DNA of 35,976 nucleotides from Afipia sp. (GCA_017308495.1 JAFKES010000097.1:1-35976); one strand, 5' to 3'. Counted from the stretch's first letter, positions 7,689 to 16,127 are shown. Notes: generated by a model not told the origin, from the sequence alone. Program-made: numbers and translations.

Positions 7689-8909
7689 ATGAGCCAAACT
7701 GTAAAGCCGCATCTCGAGTCTCACATGATGCCCGTGTTCGCCCGCGCCGACGTGGCGTTCGAGCGCGGCGAGGGGGCGTGGCTGATCGCGACCGATGGCG
7801 AGCGCTATCTCGATTTCACCAGCGGCGTCGCGGTCAACGCGCTCGGCCATGCGCATCCGCATCTGGTTGCGGCGCTGCAGGCGCAGGCGGCCAAGCTGTG
7901 GCACGTGTCCAACCTGTTCACGATTCCGGAAGGCGAGCGGCTGGCGGCGCGCCTGTGCGAGGCGAGCTTCGCCGACGTGGCGTTCTTCTGCAATTCCGGC
8001 GCGGAGGCGATGGAAGCCGCGATCAAGCTTGCGCGCAAATTCCAGGCGGTCAACGGCCGGCCCGAGCGCTATCGCCTGATCACCTTCGAGGGGGCGTTCC
8101 ACGGCCGCACGCTGGCGACGCTGGCGGCGGGCGGGCAGCAGAAATATCTCGAAGGCTTCGGGCCGCGGGTCGATGGCTTCGATCAGGTGCCGCTCGGCGA
8201 TCTCGATGCGGTCAAGAAGGCCATCGGGCCGCACACCGCCGGCATCCTGATCGAGCCGTGGCAGGGCGAGGGCGGCGTGCGCGCCGCCGAGCCGATGTTC
8301 TTCCGCGCGCTGCGGCAACTGTGCGACGATCACAAGCTGGTGCTGGTGTTCGACGAAGTGCAGACCGGCATGGGCCGCACCGGCACGCTGTTCGCGTATG
8401 AAAAGACTGGCGTCGAGCCGGACATCATGGCGCTGGCCAAGGCGCTCGGCGGCGGCTTCCCGATGGGCGCGTGCCTTGCCACCGCTGCGGCGGCGGCGGG
8501 CATGACGCCGGGCACCCACGGCTCGACCTTCGGCGGCAATCTCCTGGCGGTCGCCACCGCCAACGCCGTGCTCGACGTGATGCTGGCGCCGGGATTTTTC
8601 GAGCGGGTGCAGCGTATCTCGGTGCTGCTGAAGCAGAAGCTGGCCTCGATCGTCGATCGTTATCCCGATGTGGTGAGCGACGTGCGCGGCGACGGCCTCC
8701 TGATCGGCCTCAAGGCGGTGGTCCCCGCCGGCGATCTTGTCGGCGCGTTGCGGCAGGAAAAGCTGCTCACGGTCGGCGCGGGCGAGAACGTGGTGCGACT
8801 GTTGCCGCCGCTGGTCGTCACCGAGGCTGAAATCGACGATGCCGTGTCGCGGCTCGACCGGGCGTGCGCGAAGCTGTCGCGCGCGCCGCTGCGGCGTGAG
8901 GCTGTGTGA
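7689..8909 (+). CDS. argD: Acetylornithine aminotransferase
   Basis: This 406-residue class III PLP-dependent aminotransferase converts N-acetylglutamate semialdehyde to N-acetylornithine in arginine synthesis, and may also serve as succinyldiaminopimelate aminotransferase in lysine synthesis. The PLP lysine is K251 in [17 protein letters not shown]. The PLP phosphate/ring site appears as [15 protein letters not shown] (102-116), and the Asp that contacts the PLP nitrogen is D222 in [13 protein letters not shown]. Length fits ArgD. The argF start codon overlaps its stop (TGATG), so the two form a coupled operon. The leader has a strong promoter and hairpins. Confidence 0.95.
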   Translation: MSQTVKPHLESHMMPVFARADVAFERGEGAWLIATDGERYLDFTSGVAVNALGHAHPHLVAALQAQAAKLWHVSNLFTIPEGERLAARLCEASFADVAFFCNSGAEAMEAAIKLARKFQAVNGRPERYRLITFEGAFHGRTLATLAAGGQQKYLEGFGPRVDGFDQVPLGDLDAVKKAIGPHTAGILIEPWQGEGGVRAAEPMFFRALRQLCDDHKLVLVFDEVQTGMGRTGTLFAYEKTGVEPDIMALAKALGGGFPMGACLATAAAAAGMTPGTHGSTFGGNLLAVATANAVLDVMLAPGFFERVQRISVLLKQKLASIVDRYPDVVSDVRGDGLLIGLKAVVPAGDLVGALRQEKLLTVGAGENVVRLLPPLVVTEAEIDDAVSRLDRACAKLSRAPLRREAV

Positions 8910-9835
8910 TGAGCGCATCTCCTCGCCACTTCCTCGATCTGTCCGAGACGCCGACCGCAGAGCTCCGTGCGATCCTCGATGCCAGCATTGCGATGAAAAA
9001 CAGGCGCAAGGCCGGCGACCTGACCGAGAAGCCGCTCGCCGACAAGACGCTGGCGATGATCTTCGACAAGCCGTCGACGCGCACCCGCGTGTCGTTCGAT
9101 GTCGGCATGCGCCAGCTCGGTGGCGAAGCCATCATGCTGACCGGCGCGGAGATGCAGCTCGGCCGCGGCGAAACCATCGCCGACACCGCGCGGGTGCTGT
9201 CGCGCTTCGTCGACGCCATCATGATCCGCATCCTCAATCACGACGCGCTGGTGGAGCTTGCCGCCAACGCCACCGTGCCCGTCATCAACGGCCTGACCCG
9301 CCGCTCGCATCCCTGCCAGGTGATGGCGGACGTGATGACGTTCGAGGAGCATCGCGGCCCGATCAAGGGCCGCACGGTGGCGTGGACCGGTGACGACAAC
9401 AACGTGCTGGCGTCGTGGGCCCATGCGGCGGAGCGCTTCGGCTTCACCCTGCGCGTCGCGACGCCGCCGGAATATGCCCCCAACAAGATGCTCAAGGACT
9501 GGATCAAGGCCGCCGGCGCGCCGGTCGTCATCGGAACGCGGCCGGACGAGGCGGTGCGCGACGCCGATTGCGTCGTCACCGACACCTGGGTGTCGATGGG
9601 CGACAAGGAGGGCGAGCATCGTCACAACCTGCTCAAGCCTTATCAGGTCAACGCCAGGCTGATGGCGCTGGCCAAGCCCGATGCTATCTTCATGCATTGC
9701 CTGCCCGCCCATCGCGGCGACGAGGTCACCGACGACGTGATCGACGGGCCGCAGTCGGTGGTGTTCGACGAGGCGGAAAACCGCCTGCATGCGCAGAAGG
9801 GCATTCTGGCCTGGTGCCTCGGCGCGATCGGCTAG
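8909..9835 (+). CDS. argF: Ornithine carbamoyltransferase
   Basis: This 308-residue enzyme joins carbamoyl phosphate and ornithine to form citrulline in the cytoplasm. The carbamoyl-phosphate motif STRTR is at 56-60, HPCQ at 134-137, the ornithine-loop DTWVSMG at 225-231, and the catalytic HCLP at 263-266. I chose ATG 8909, which overlaps the argD stop by one base; a GTG just upstream is less likely. Together with argD it makes a two-gene arginine unit, a common alphaproteobacterial arrangement, here followed by hslO about 150 bp downstream. Confidence 0.95.
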   Translation: MSASPRHFLDLSETPTAELRAILDASIAMKNRRKAGDLTEKPLADKTLAMIFDKPSTRTRVSFDVGMRQLGGEAIMLTGAEMQLGRGETIADTARVLSRFVDAIMIRILNHDALVELAANATVPVINGLTRRSHPCQVMADVMTFEEHRGPIKGRTVAWTGDDNNVLASWAHAAERFGFTLRVATPPEYAPNKMLKDWIKAAGAPVVIGTRPDEAVRDADCVVTDTWVSMGDKEGEHRHNLLKPYQVNARLMALAKPDAIFMHCLPAHRGDEVTDDVIDGPQSVVFDEAENRLHAQKGILAWCLGAIG

Positions 9836-9850
9836 CGCTGGTAAGCGGGC

Positions 9851-9878
9851 CTTTTTTGCCGGGCGAAGCGTCCTATAT
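9851..9878 (+). promoter_or_regulatory. Possible hslO promoter, heat-shock-like -10 element
   Basis: In the 150-bp gap behind argF, CCTATAT (9872-9878) resembles the alphaproteobacterial sigma-32 (RpoH) -10 region, with CTTTTT (9851-9856) in rough -35 position and a 16-base spacer. The -35 is a poor match to CTTG, so an ordinary sigma-70 promoter (TATATG...) is as likely. Confidence 0.3.
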
Positions 9879-9985
9879 GATGCGGACGTGATCCCCGAGC
9901 GACCAGAGTCTTGTCGCGGCAGACAAACCGGGCCGGTTTGCCTGCCGCCCTGACCAGCGTGTTTGTGACCCGAGAAAGCCTGCCG

Positions 9986-10987
9986 ATGACTCCCGAAAGC
10001 CAAATCCGCGCGCCATCCGCCACGCCGGTGGATGATGCCGTGCTGCCGTTCGAGGTGGCTGCGCTCGACGTGCGCGGCCGTCTGACCAAGATGGGTCCGG
10101 CCCTCGACGAGATCCTGACCAAGCATGATTATCCGGCGCCGGTGGGCAAGCTGCTCGGCGAGGCCATCGTGCTGACCACACTGCTCGGCTCCGCGCTGAA
10201 ATTCGATGGCCGCTTCATCCTGCAGACCCAGAGCGACGGTCCGGTGTCGCTGATCGTGGTGGATTTCCGCGCGCCCGGCAGCCTGCGGGCCTATGCCCGC
10301 TTCCATGCCGCGCGGCTCGTGCCGGGGCAGGATTCCGCGGCGCTGCTCGGGCGCGGTCATCTGGCGATGACCATCGATCAGGGGCCGGACATGAGCCGCT
10401 ATCAGGGGCTCGTGGCGCTGGAGGGCGGCAATCTCGAAGATGCCGCGCATGAATATTTTCTGCGGTCGGAACAGATTCCGACCCGGGTGCGGCTTGCGGT
10501 CGGCGAGGAATTTCGCGGCGGCGGCGACGGCCCGCGGCATCGCTGGCGCGGCGGCGGCATGCTGATGCAGTTCCTGCCCAAGGCGCCGGAGCGCGTCCGC
10601 CAGAGCGACCTGCATCCCGGCGATGCGCCTGAGGGCACGATTGCGCATACGGTGCCGGAGGATGATGCCTGGGCCGAAAGCCGTTCGCTGTTCGCCACCA
10701 TCGAGGATATCGAGCTGATCGATCCGGATCTGTCCGGCGAGCGGCTGCTGTTCCGGCTGTTTCACGAACGCGGCGTGCGGGTGTTTCCGACGCAGGCGAT
10801 CGGCGCGCAGTGTGCGTGTTCGCGCGACGCAGTGGCCGGCATGCTGGCGCGCTTCACGCCGCAGGACCGCGCCGACATGGTGGAGAACGGCAAGGTGGTG
10901 GTCACCTGCGAGTTCTGCAGTTCGGTCTACGAATTCACGCCGGACGAGGCCGGGGTGGAGCCACAGTCTGACGCGGATCCGGCTTAA
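9986..10987 (+). CDS. hslO: Redox-regulated chaperone Hsp33
   Basis: This 333-residue cytoplasmic holdase is activated when its zinc-bound cysteines are oxidised under oxidative and heat stress. The four zinc ligands are C276, C278 (QCACS), C308 and C311 (TCEFC), the canonical CxC...CxxC arrangement. The middle of the protein has the Hsp33 N-domain signature, including LPFEV near 20 and KLLGEA near 55. ATG 9986 follows GAGAAAG. Upstream in-frame starts would add about 25 residues not expected of the family. The stop overlaps the end of convergent apaG by four bases. Confidence 0.93.
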   Translation: MTPESQIRAPSATPVDDAVLPFEVAALDVRGRLTKMGPALDEILTKHDYPAPVGKLLGEAIVLTTLLGSALKFDGRFILQTQSDGPVSLIVVDFRAPGSLRAYARFHAARLVPGQDSAALLGRGHLAMTIDQGPDMSRYQGLVALEGGNLEDAAHEYFLRSEQIPTRVRLAVGEEFRGGGDGPRHRWRGGGMLMQFLPKAPERVRQSDLHPGDAPEGTIAHTVPEDDAWAESRSLFATIEDIELIDPDLSGERLLFRLFHERGVRVFPTQAIGAQCACSRDAVAGMLARFTPQDRADMVENGKVVVTCEFCSSVYEFTPDEAGVEPQSDADPA

Positions 10988-11376
10988 TTCAGCGTTCGCT
11001 TGAAATCGGGACTGTCCAGCGAGAATGCCGGGATCGCGATGTCGAACGGCTCGCCGTCCTCGCTCACCATCCGGTAGCTGCCGGTCATGAACCCGGACGG
11101 CGTCGTCAGCGGCACGCCGCTGGTGTATTCGAACCGCTCGCCGGGTTCGAGGATCGGCTGTTCCCCCACCACGCCTTCGCCATGGACTTCCTGCAGGCGC
11201 CCCGCCGCATCGGTGATGAGCCAGTGCCGCGTCATCAGCTGCACGGTTTGTGTGCCAGCATTGACGATCACGATGGTGTAGGCCCAGAAATACCGGCCCT
11301 GTTCGGAGGACGAGCGTTCCGGCAGGAAGTTCGGCCTGACGGTGACTTCGATCTGGCGGGTCACGGTACGATACAT
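10984..11376 (-). CDS. apaG: ApaG domain protein
   Basis: The 130-residue protein is a single ApaG domain, a fibronectin-III-like beta fold first described near Co2+/Mg2+ resistance genes, whose biochemical role is unsettled. The family glycine-rich signature GEGVVGEQPILEPGE (66-80) and TPSGFMTGSYRM (92-103) are both present. The length is the usual one. Its 3' end overlaps that of hslO by four bases on the opposite strand, so the two transcripts must overlap tail to tail. Confidence 0.92.
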   Translation of the reverse strand: MYRTVTRQIEVTVRPNFLPERSSSEQGRYFWAYTIVIVNAGTQTVQLMTRHWLITDAAGRLQEVHGEGVVGEQPILEPGERFEYTSGVPLTTPSGFMTGSYRMVSEDGEPFDIAIPAFSLDSPDFKRTLN

Positions 11377-11625
11377 CGGTTCGGTCCACGGTGAAGCAAT
11401 CAGGATAACATGATCGGCGGCCGGGCGGCAGCGCGACCCGCGGCCGCCCGCGACATGATGCGCGCCGCAATGACCATTGTTTCAACAACGTTGGTATCGA
11501 GCATGCTTCCCGGCGGCTGTCCATTTGAAAGCCTGCAATTTGCGGCCTGGTGCAATCTTGCGTAAGAGGATCGCCCCGGTGGTCTCCGCCCCGATTGCCG
11601 ACCTGTCGGACCAGCACGGAACCGA
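11377..11625. other. Divergent intergenic region between apaG and opgC
   Basis: This 249-bp region should hold the promoters of apaG (minus) and of the opgC operon (plus). On the minus strand TATCCT near 11405 could serve as a -10 for apaG. I see no strong terminator, RNA gene or riboswitch. A GGAA lies shortly before the opgC ATG at 11626. Confidence 0.35.
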
Positions 11626-12858
11626 ATGACGCTTGTGACCACCGAGACCCCCGATCCGATCGGCACGGCTGCCGCGCCCGTCATGACCACGGCCCTGCCG
11701 GTGGCGGCGGGCGAACGCGAACTGCGCCTCGATCTGTTTCGCGGGCTGGCGCTGTGGCTGATCTTCATCGACCATCTGCCGCCGAACATCCTGACCTGGT
11801 TCACCATCCGCAATTACGGCTTCAGCGACGCCACCGAGATTTTCATTTTTATCTCGGGCTATACGGCGGCATTCGTTTACAGCCGGGCCATGCTGGAGCG
11901 GGGCGTCGTGGTGGCGGGGGCACGCATCTTCAAGCGGGTGTGGCAGATTTACGTGGCTCACGTCTTCCTGTTCACGATCTATCTCGCCGAGATTTCCTAC
12001 GTCGCGACCCGCTTCGACAATCCGCTCTACGCCGAGGAAATGGGCATCCTCGATTTTCTCAAGCAGCCCGACGTCACCATCGTGCAGGCGCTGCTGCTCA
12101 AGTTCCGGCCCGTCAACATGGACGTGCTGCCGCTCTACATCGTGCTGATGATGTTCCTGCCGCTGATCCTGTGGTCGATGCTGCGACGGCCGGACGTCAC
12201 GCTGGCGCTGTCGGTGGTGCTCTACGCCATCACCTGGCAGTTCGGTCTCTATCTGCCGGCCTATCCGAGTGGGGCGTGGTTCTTCAATCCGTTCGCCTGG
12301 CAGCTGCTGTTCGTGTTCGGCGCATGGTGCGCGCTCGGTGGCGCGGCGCGGATGGGGCGCATCCTGTCGTCCAACGTCACCCTGTGGCTGTGCATCGCCT
12401 ATCTGGTGTTCGCGTTCTGCGTGACGCTGACCTGGCATGTGCCGCGCCTCAACGTCTACATGCCGCGCTGGCTCGAAAGCTGGATGTATCCGATCAACAA
12501 GACCGATCTCGACGTGCTGCGCTTTGTGCACTTCCTGGCGCTGGCGGCGATCACGGTGCGGTTCCTGCCGAAGGACTGGCCGGGCCTGAAGTCGCCGTGG
12601 CTGCGGCCGCTCATCCGCTGCGGCCAGCATTCGCTGGAGATTTTCTGCCTCGGCGTGTTCCTCGCCTTCGCCGGCCACTTCGTTCTGGCCGAGGTGTCGG
12701 GCGGGGCGTGGATGCATTTCGCCGTCAGCCTCGTTGGCATCGTCATCATGAGTGCCGCCGCGGGGCTGTTTTCGTGGTACAAGCGCGAGGTGGGCAAGGG
12801 CGACAGGCGCGCAAAAAGCGCGGAGGGCGATGCCGATCTCGCCGGAGGCGGATCATGA
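11626..12858 (+). CDS. opgC: OpgC membrane acyltransferase for periplasmic glucans
   Basis: This 410-residue polytopic membrane protein belongs to the OpgC family, relatives of acyltransferase-3 proteins. OpgC of Rhodobacter sphaeroides is known to be needed for succinylation of osmoregulated periplasmic glucans. Around ten transmembrane helices can be traced. The first carries the conserved RLDLFRGLALWLIFIDHLPP (34-53), with Arg and Asp-His at the membrane face, and helix two contains FIFISGYTAAFVYSR. The C-terminus is basic and cytosolic. Its stop overlaps the next gene by four bases (ATGA), and that gene is coupled in the same way to a third. Which acyl group is transferred here cannot be read from sequence. 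Confidence 0.88.
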   Translation: MTLVTTETPDPIGTAAAPVMTTALPVAAGERELRLDLFRGLALWLIFIDHLPPNILTWFTIRNYGFSDATEIFIFISGYTAAFVYSRAMLERGVVVAGARIFKRVWQIYVAHVFLFTIYLAEISYVATRFDNPLYAEEMGILDFLKQPDVTIVQALLLKFRPVNMDVLPLYIVLMMFLPLILWSMLRRPDVTLALSVVLYAITWQFGLYLPAYPSGAWFFNPFAWQLLFVFGAWCALGGAARMGRILSSNVTLWLCIAYLVFAFCVTLTWHVPRLNVYMPRWLESWMYPINKTDLDVLRFVHFLALAAITVRFLPKDWPGLKSPWLRPLIRCGQHSLEIFCLGVFLAFAGHFVLAEVSGGAWMHFAVSLVGIVIMSAAAGLFSWYKREVGKGDRRAKSAEGDADLAGGGS

Positions 12859-13622
12859 AGCGGGTGCTGGCGGCTGTGGCGGTGATGGTCTGGGCGGCGT
12901 CTTTCGCGCGCGCCGAGGACGTCCCCGCCTGCGTCGCGCCGGCCTATCTGCTGGCGACGGAGAGCACGCTGCCGAAAGTCGCCGCGGCGGTGCAGGGCGA
13001 CAAGCGGCTCAATATCCTGGTGATCGGCAGCGGCTCGTCGGCGCTGGCCGGGTCCGACGGCGTGGCGGCGTCCTATCCGGCGCGGCTCGAGGCCGCGTTG
13101 CGCGAACGGCTGCCGGGTGTCGCCGTCATGGTACGCACCGAATTGCGGCCCAAGAAACTCGCCTCGGAGGTCGCCGAGGGCTTTAGCGCGCTGCTGGCGA
13201 AATGGCCGCAGGAACAGAAGCCGGCGCTGGTGATCTGGCAGACCGGCACGGTGGATGCCATGCGGGCGATCGATCCCGACGATTTTCGCACCGCGCTGGA
13301 GGCAGGCGTCACCACGCTGCAGAAGGCGGGGACCGACGCGCTGATGATGAACCTGCAGTACAACCCGCGCATGGAGACGATGCTGTCGGTCTCGCCCTAC
13401 AACGATACGATCCGCGTGGTGGCGCAGGAGTTCGAGATTCCGATGTTCGACCGCTTCGCGATCATGCGGCACTGGAACGAGGCCGGCGATTTCGACCTGT
13501 TCGGCCCGGTTCACGGCCTCGGCATGGCCAAGCGCGTGCACGACTGCATCGGCCGCGCGCTCGCCACCCAGATCATCGAGGCCGCGCGCATCAACCCGGC
13601 CGAATTGAGGATCCAGCGCTGA
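12855..13622 (+). CDS. Secreted SGNH-hydrolase-like protein with degenerate active site
   Basis: The 255-residue protein has a Sec signal peptide (about 1-20, cleavage after FARA) and an SGNH/GDSL fold. The block I serine is kept in GSGSSALAG (S61/S62). Ungapped alignment with the next gene's product shows heavy loss elsewhere. The block III Asn of GTN is V133 (TGTVD), the block II glycine region is replaced by ELRPKK, and the DGLH of block V reads HGLG, with Asp to H220 and His to G223. It therefore lacks the catalytic Asp and His at the standard positions, as well as the oxyanion residues. It is coupled to opgC (ATGA, preceded by GGAGG) and to the following SGNH gene (TGATG). A structural or substrate-handling partner role is the most likely reading. 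Confidence 0.8.
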   Translation: MKRVLAAVAVMVWAASFARAEDVPACVAPAYLLATESTLPKVAAAVQGDKRLNILVIGSGSSALAGSDGVAASYPARLEAALRERLPGVAVMVRTELRPKKLASEVAEGFSALLAKWPQEQKPALVIWQTGTVDAMRAIDPDDFRTALEAGVTTLQKAGTDALMMNLQYNPRMETMLSVSPYNDTIRVVAQEFEIPMFDRFAIMRHWNEAGDFDLFGPVHGLGMAKRVHDCIGRALATQIIEAARINPAELRIQR

Positions 13623-14548
13623 TGGCCGCGGCCGGTCGGTCCGGCGTCGCGGTCACCATGGCTACGGTGCTGTGGCTGGTCTTGACGCCGCAATACGGTT
13701 CGGCGCAATCCGCCGCGCCGGATGCGGCGCCACCGCGCGCGCCGGCGCCCAAGGGTCTCGCGACCAAGGCCATCGAGGCCGCGAAGAGCGCCGCCCGGGA
13801 TGCCGGCGACATTCTCTCCCGTGTGCCGTGCCTGCCAGCCAAGGGGCTTCCCGCCACCCTGGGTTCGCTGCCGCGGGTGGCGCGCCGCATTGCCGCCGGC
13901 GATCCGGTCACCATCGTCGCCTTCGGCTCCTCGACGACCGTGGGCTTCGGCACGTCGTCGCTGGCCTATACTTATCCGAGCCGTCTCGCCGATCAGTTGC
14001 GCCGCGCTTTTCCCACCGCCGACATCACCATCATCAATCGCGGCCGGGGAGGACAGGATGCGCCGGAAATGGTCGCGCAACTTCAGGCGGCGGTGCTCGA
14101 TGCCGATCCCGATCTGGTGATCTGGCAGCTTGGCACCAACACTGTGGTCAAGGGCAGCGCCAGCGACGTCGCGGCGACCACGGCGCTGGTGGAGGACGGT
14201 ATCGCCCGGCTTCAGGCCCGCGGCATCGACGTGGTGCTGATCGATCCGCAATATGTTCCCGCCGTCACCGCCCGGCCCGACAATGCCGGGCAGATGGTGA
14301 AGCTGATGGCCGAGGTGGCCAGGCTCCGCAACGTGCCGCTGTTTCCGCGTTTCGAGGTGATGCGGCAATGGCACGAGGACGACAAGCTGCCGTTCGACAA
14401 ATTCGTGATCGGCGACGGCCTGCACATGAACGACTGGGGCTACGCCTGCTTCGCCCAGTTGCTCGGCGACGTCATCATCGCGTCGGTGGGGAAGGTGAAA
14501 GCCGGCATCGATGTCCCCAGCAATGTCATGACCTTCCGGCCGATGTGA
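13622..14548 (+). CDS. Secreted SGNH hydrolase, predicted OPG acyl esterase/transferase
   Basis: The 308-residue protein has a signal peptide (about 1-28, ending GSAQ), then a proline/alanine-rich linker (about 30-45) and an SGNH domain. The nucleophile is predicted as S104 in FGSSTTVGFG, the block III motif is GTN (171-173), and the block V catalytic pair is D265 and H268 in GDGLHMN. It is paralogous to the preceding protein; the shared stretch from LVIWQ through EVMRQWHE aligns without large gaps. Periplasmic SGNH proteins commonly pass or remove acyl groups in partnership with membrane acyltransferases, for example PatB with PatA. Here the partner is probably OpgC. The start overlaps the upstream stop by one base. 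Confidence 0.85.
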   Translation: MAAAGRSGVAVTMATVLWLVLTPQYGSAQSAAPDAAPPRAPAPKGLATKAIEAAKSAARDAGDILSRVPCLPAKGLPATLGSLPRVARRIAAGDPVTIVAFGSSTTVGFGTSSLAYTYPSRLADQLRRAFPTADITIINRGRGGQDAPEMVAQLQAAVLDADPDLVIWQLGTNTVVKGSASDVAATTALVEDGIARLQARGIDVVLIDPQYVPAVTARPDNAGQMVKLMAEVARLRNVPLFPRFEVMRQWHEDDKLPFDKFVIGDGLHMNDWGYACFAQLLGDVIIASVGKVKAGIDVPSNVMTFRPM

Positions 14549-14560
14549 ACGTTGCAATAC

Positions 14561-14641
14561 CGTCATTGCGAGCGAAGCGAAGCAATCCACTCTTGAGGAA
14601 GGGATTGGATGGCTCCGTCGCTTGCGCGCCTCGCAATGACG
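14561..14641. repeat. Dispersed inverted repeat of the Bradyrhizobium/Rhodopseudomonas type
   Basis: An 81-bp element has perfect 12-bp ends, CGTCATTGCGAG (14561-14572) against CTCGCAATGACG (14630-14641), with imperfect pairing inside (AAGCAATCCA against TTGGATGG). From memory this sequence type recurs many times in genomes of this family, usually between genes. It lies between the convergent SGNH gene and metZ and could form a cruciform or act as a bidirectional transcription stop. I saw no second copy in this window. Confidence 0.75.
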
Positions 14642-14647
14642 CCGAGT

Positions 14648-15850
14648 TCACGCCTTCTCCAGCGCCGCCGTCAGGTCCTCGATCAGGTCGTCCTTGTGTT
14701 CGAGACCGGCTGAGAACCGGATGAAGCCCTCGCCGATGCCGAGTTCGGCGCGGGCCTCCGGGGTGAGGCGCTGGTGCGTCGTGGTCGCCGGATGGGTAAC
14801 GATGCTCTTGGCGTCGCCGAGATTGTTGGAGATCTTGGCGAGCTTCAGCGCGTTCAGCGTGCGGAACGCCGCTGCCTTGCCGCCCTTGACTTCGAAGCCG
14901 ATCATGGTCGAGCCGGCGCGCATCTGCTTCTTGACGATGGCCGCCTGCGGATGGTCGGCGCGGCCGGGATAGACGAGGCGCGCGATCTTCGGATGGCTCG
15001 CCAGCGCATCGGCGATGGCGGCGGCGCTTTCGGTCTGCGCCCGCACGCGCAGGCTCAGGGTTTCGAGGCCCTTCAGCAGCACCCAGGCGTTGAACGGCGA
15101 CATCGACGGGCCGGTCTGGCGCAGGAACATATGGATGTGGTCCTGGATGAAGGCCTGCGACGACAGGATGACGCCGCCGAGACAGCGCCCCTGTCCGTCG
15201 ATGTGCTTGGTGGCCGAATAGACCACCACATCGGCGCCGAGCGCGAGCGGGCTCTGCCAGATCGGCGTCGCGAACACGTTGTCGACGATCAGCCGCGCGT
15301 TAGCGTGATGGGCGATCTCGGCCACGGCGGCGATATCGACCACGTCGAGGGTCGGGTTGGTCGGGCTTTCGAGGAAGCACGATTTGGTGTTGGGGCGCAT
15401 CGCCTTCTGCCACTGATCGAGGTCGTGGCCGTCCACCAGCGTGGAGTCGATGCCGTAGCGCGGCAGCAGGTCCTCGACCACGTAGCGGCAGGAGCCGAAC
15501 AGCGCCTTGGCCGCGACGACGTGATCGCCGGCCTTGAGCGGAGCGAGGATCGCGGTGGTGACCGCGGCCATGCCGGTAGCGGTGGCGCGCGCGGCCTCGG
15601 CGCCTTCGAGCTCGATCATGCGCTGCTCGAACATCGCCACCGTCGGATTGGAGAACCGCGAATACAGGAAGCCGGGATCGGCCCCGGTAAAGCGCGCTTC
15701 GCACTGCTCGGCGGTGTCGTAGACGAAGCCCTGGGTCAGGAACAGCGCCTCCGAGGTCTCGCCGTATTGCGAGCGCAGCGTGCCGCCATGCACCAGGCGG
15801 GTTTCGGGACGATAGGCGGGGGCGGAAGATCGGGACGTGGTGTCGGACAT
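14648..15850 (-). CDS. metZ: O-succinylhomoserine sulfhydrylase
   Basis: This 400-residue Cys/Met-metabolism PLP enzyme forms homocysteine from O-succinylhomoserine and sulfide, giving direct sulfhydrylation in methionine synthesis. The PLP lysine is K215 in YSATKHIDGQG, and the PLP-phosphate site includes YSRFSNPTV (63-71) and ATGMAA (91-96). Start ATG 15850 has GGAGCG just upstream on the minus strand; an upstream in-frame start would read through the riboswitch terminator region and is rejected. Regulation is visible: a SAM-II riboswitch and a terminator hairpin lie directly upstream, so expression should fall when S-adenosylmethionine is plentiful. Confidence 0.93.
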   Translation of the reverse strand: MSDTTSRSSAPAYRPETRLVHGGTLRSQYGETSEALFLTQGFVYDTAEQCEARFTGADPGFLYSRFSNPTVAMFEQRMIELEGAEAARATATGMAAVTTAILAPLKAGDHVVAAKALFGSCRYVVEDLLPRYGIDSTLVDGHDLDQWQKAMRPNTKSCFLESPTNPTLDVVDIAAVAEIAHHANARLIVDNVFATPIWQSPLALGADVVVYSATKHIDGQGRCLGGVILSSQAFIQDHIHMFLRQTGPSMSPFNAWVLLKGLETLSLRVRAQTESAAAIADALASHPKIARLVYPGRADHPQAAIVKKQMRAGSTMIGFEVKGGKAAAFRTLNALKLAKISNNLGDAKSIVTHPATTTHQRLTPEARAELGIGEGFIRFSAGLEHKDDLIEDLTAALEKA

Positions 15851-15884
15851 GTGCGCTCCATCGTGCGCGCCTTGCGACGGGCAC

Positions 15885-15950
15885 AAAAAAACCGGCCTTG
15901 AATCCATTGCTGGATACGACAGGCCGGGATCACTTAATGTCCCCGGCCTG
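15885..15950 (-). terminator. Riboswitch expression platform: antiterminator and terminator hairpins
   Basis: Directly after the aptamer on the minus strand there is a perfect 9-bp hairpin, 15942-15950 with 15920-15928. The 3' arm of that hairpin can instead pair with 15892-15898 (7 bp, CCGGCCT with AGGCCGG) around a small GCAA-loop hairpin. The second pairing leads straight into seven U's (15891-15885). The two folds share one arm and exclude each other, as expected of an antiterminator/terminator switch. Confidence 0.75.
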
Positions 15951-16003
15951 TTTAGCGAGTTATTTAACGTGGCTGCAAGCCGGCCGGCTCAAATGACCAC
16001 GGG
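15949..16003 (-). promoter_or_regulatory. SAM-II riboswitch aptamer upstream of metZ
   Basis: Read on the minus strand this matches the SAM-II (metA motif) aptamer of alphaproteobacteria. P1 pairs CGTGG (16001-15997) with CCACG (15972-15968). The loop carries ATTTGAGCC and CTTGCAG, and the 3' strand contains the conserved GCTAAA tail that completes the pseudoknot around SAM. The family senses S-adenosylmethionine and lowers expression of methionine-synthesis genes, which fits the downstream metZ. Confidence 0.9.
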
Positions 16004-16013
16004 ATAAGTGCCA

Positions 16014-16042
16014 CCCTTAGTCCCGCATGGCCTTTCCGTCAA
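16014..16042 (-). promoter_or_regulatory. Probable metZ promoter
   Basis: On the minus strand TTGACG (16042-16037) is followed after 17 bases by TAAGGG (16019-16014). The -10 is only a fair match, but the predicted start near 16007 lies just ahead of the SAM-II aptamer, as required for a riboswitch in the leader. The sequence also lies in the upstream region of dcd. Confidence 0.5.
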
Positions 16043-16127
16043 GCGTTGCATCGGATACCCGTGTTTATTGGCTTTCTGCATTGTCGGGCCGCCAGACCGG
16101 GACAGATTTCAGACGAGGACCGCCGAG

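Noticed and set aside
7326..8918. Minus-strand 530-codon frame opposite argD reaching into the gcrA upstream region
   Set aside because: Antisense to argD and composed of low-information arginine-rich sequence; no ribosome site or family.
8660..11617. Very long minus-strand open frame (985 codons) opposite argD, argF and hslO
   Set aside because: It runs antisense across three well-supported genes, is arginine/histidine rich and shows no domain. It is a by-product of high GC.
11550..13622. Apparent single 690-codon gene spanning opgC and the first SGNH gene
   Set aside because: The first part is opgC read out of frame. The real SGNH gene starts at 12855 with a signal peptide.
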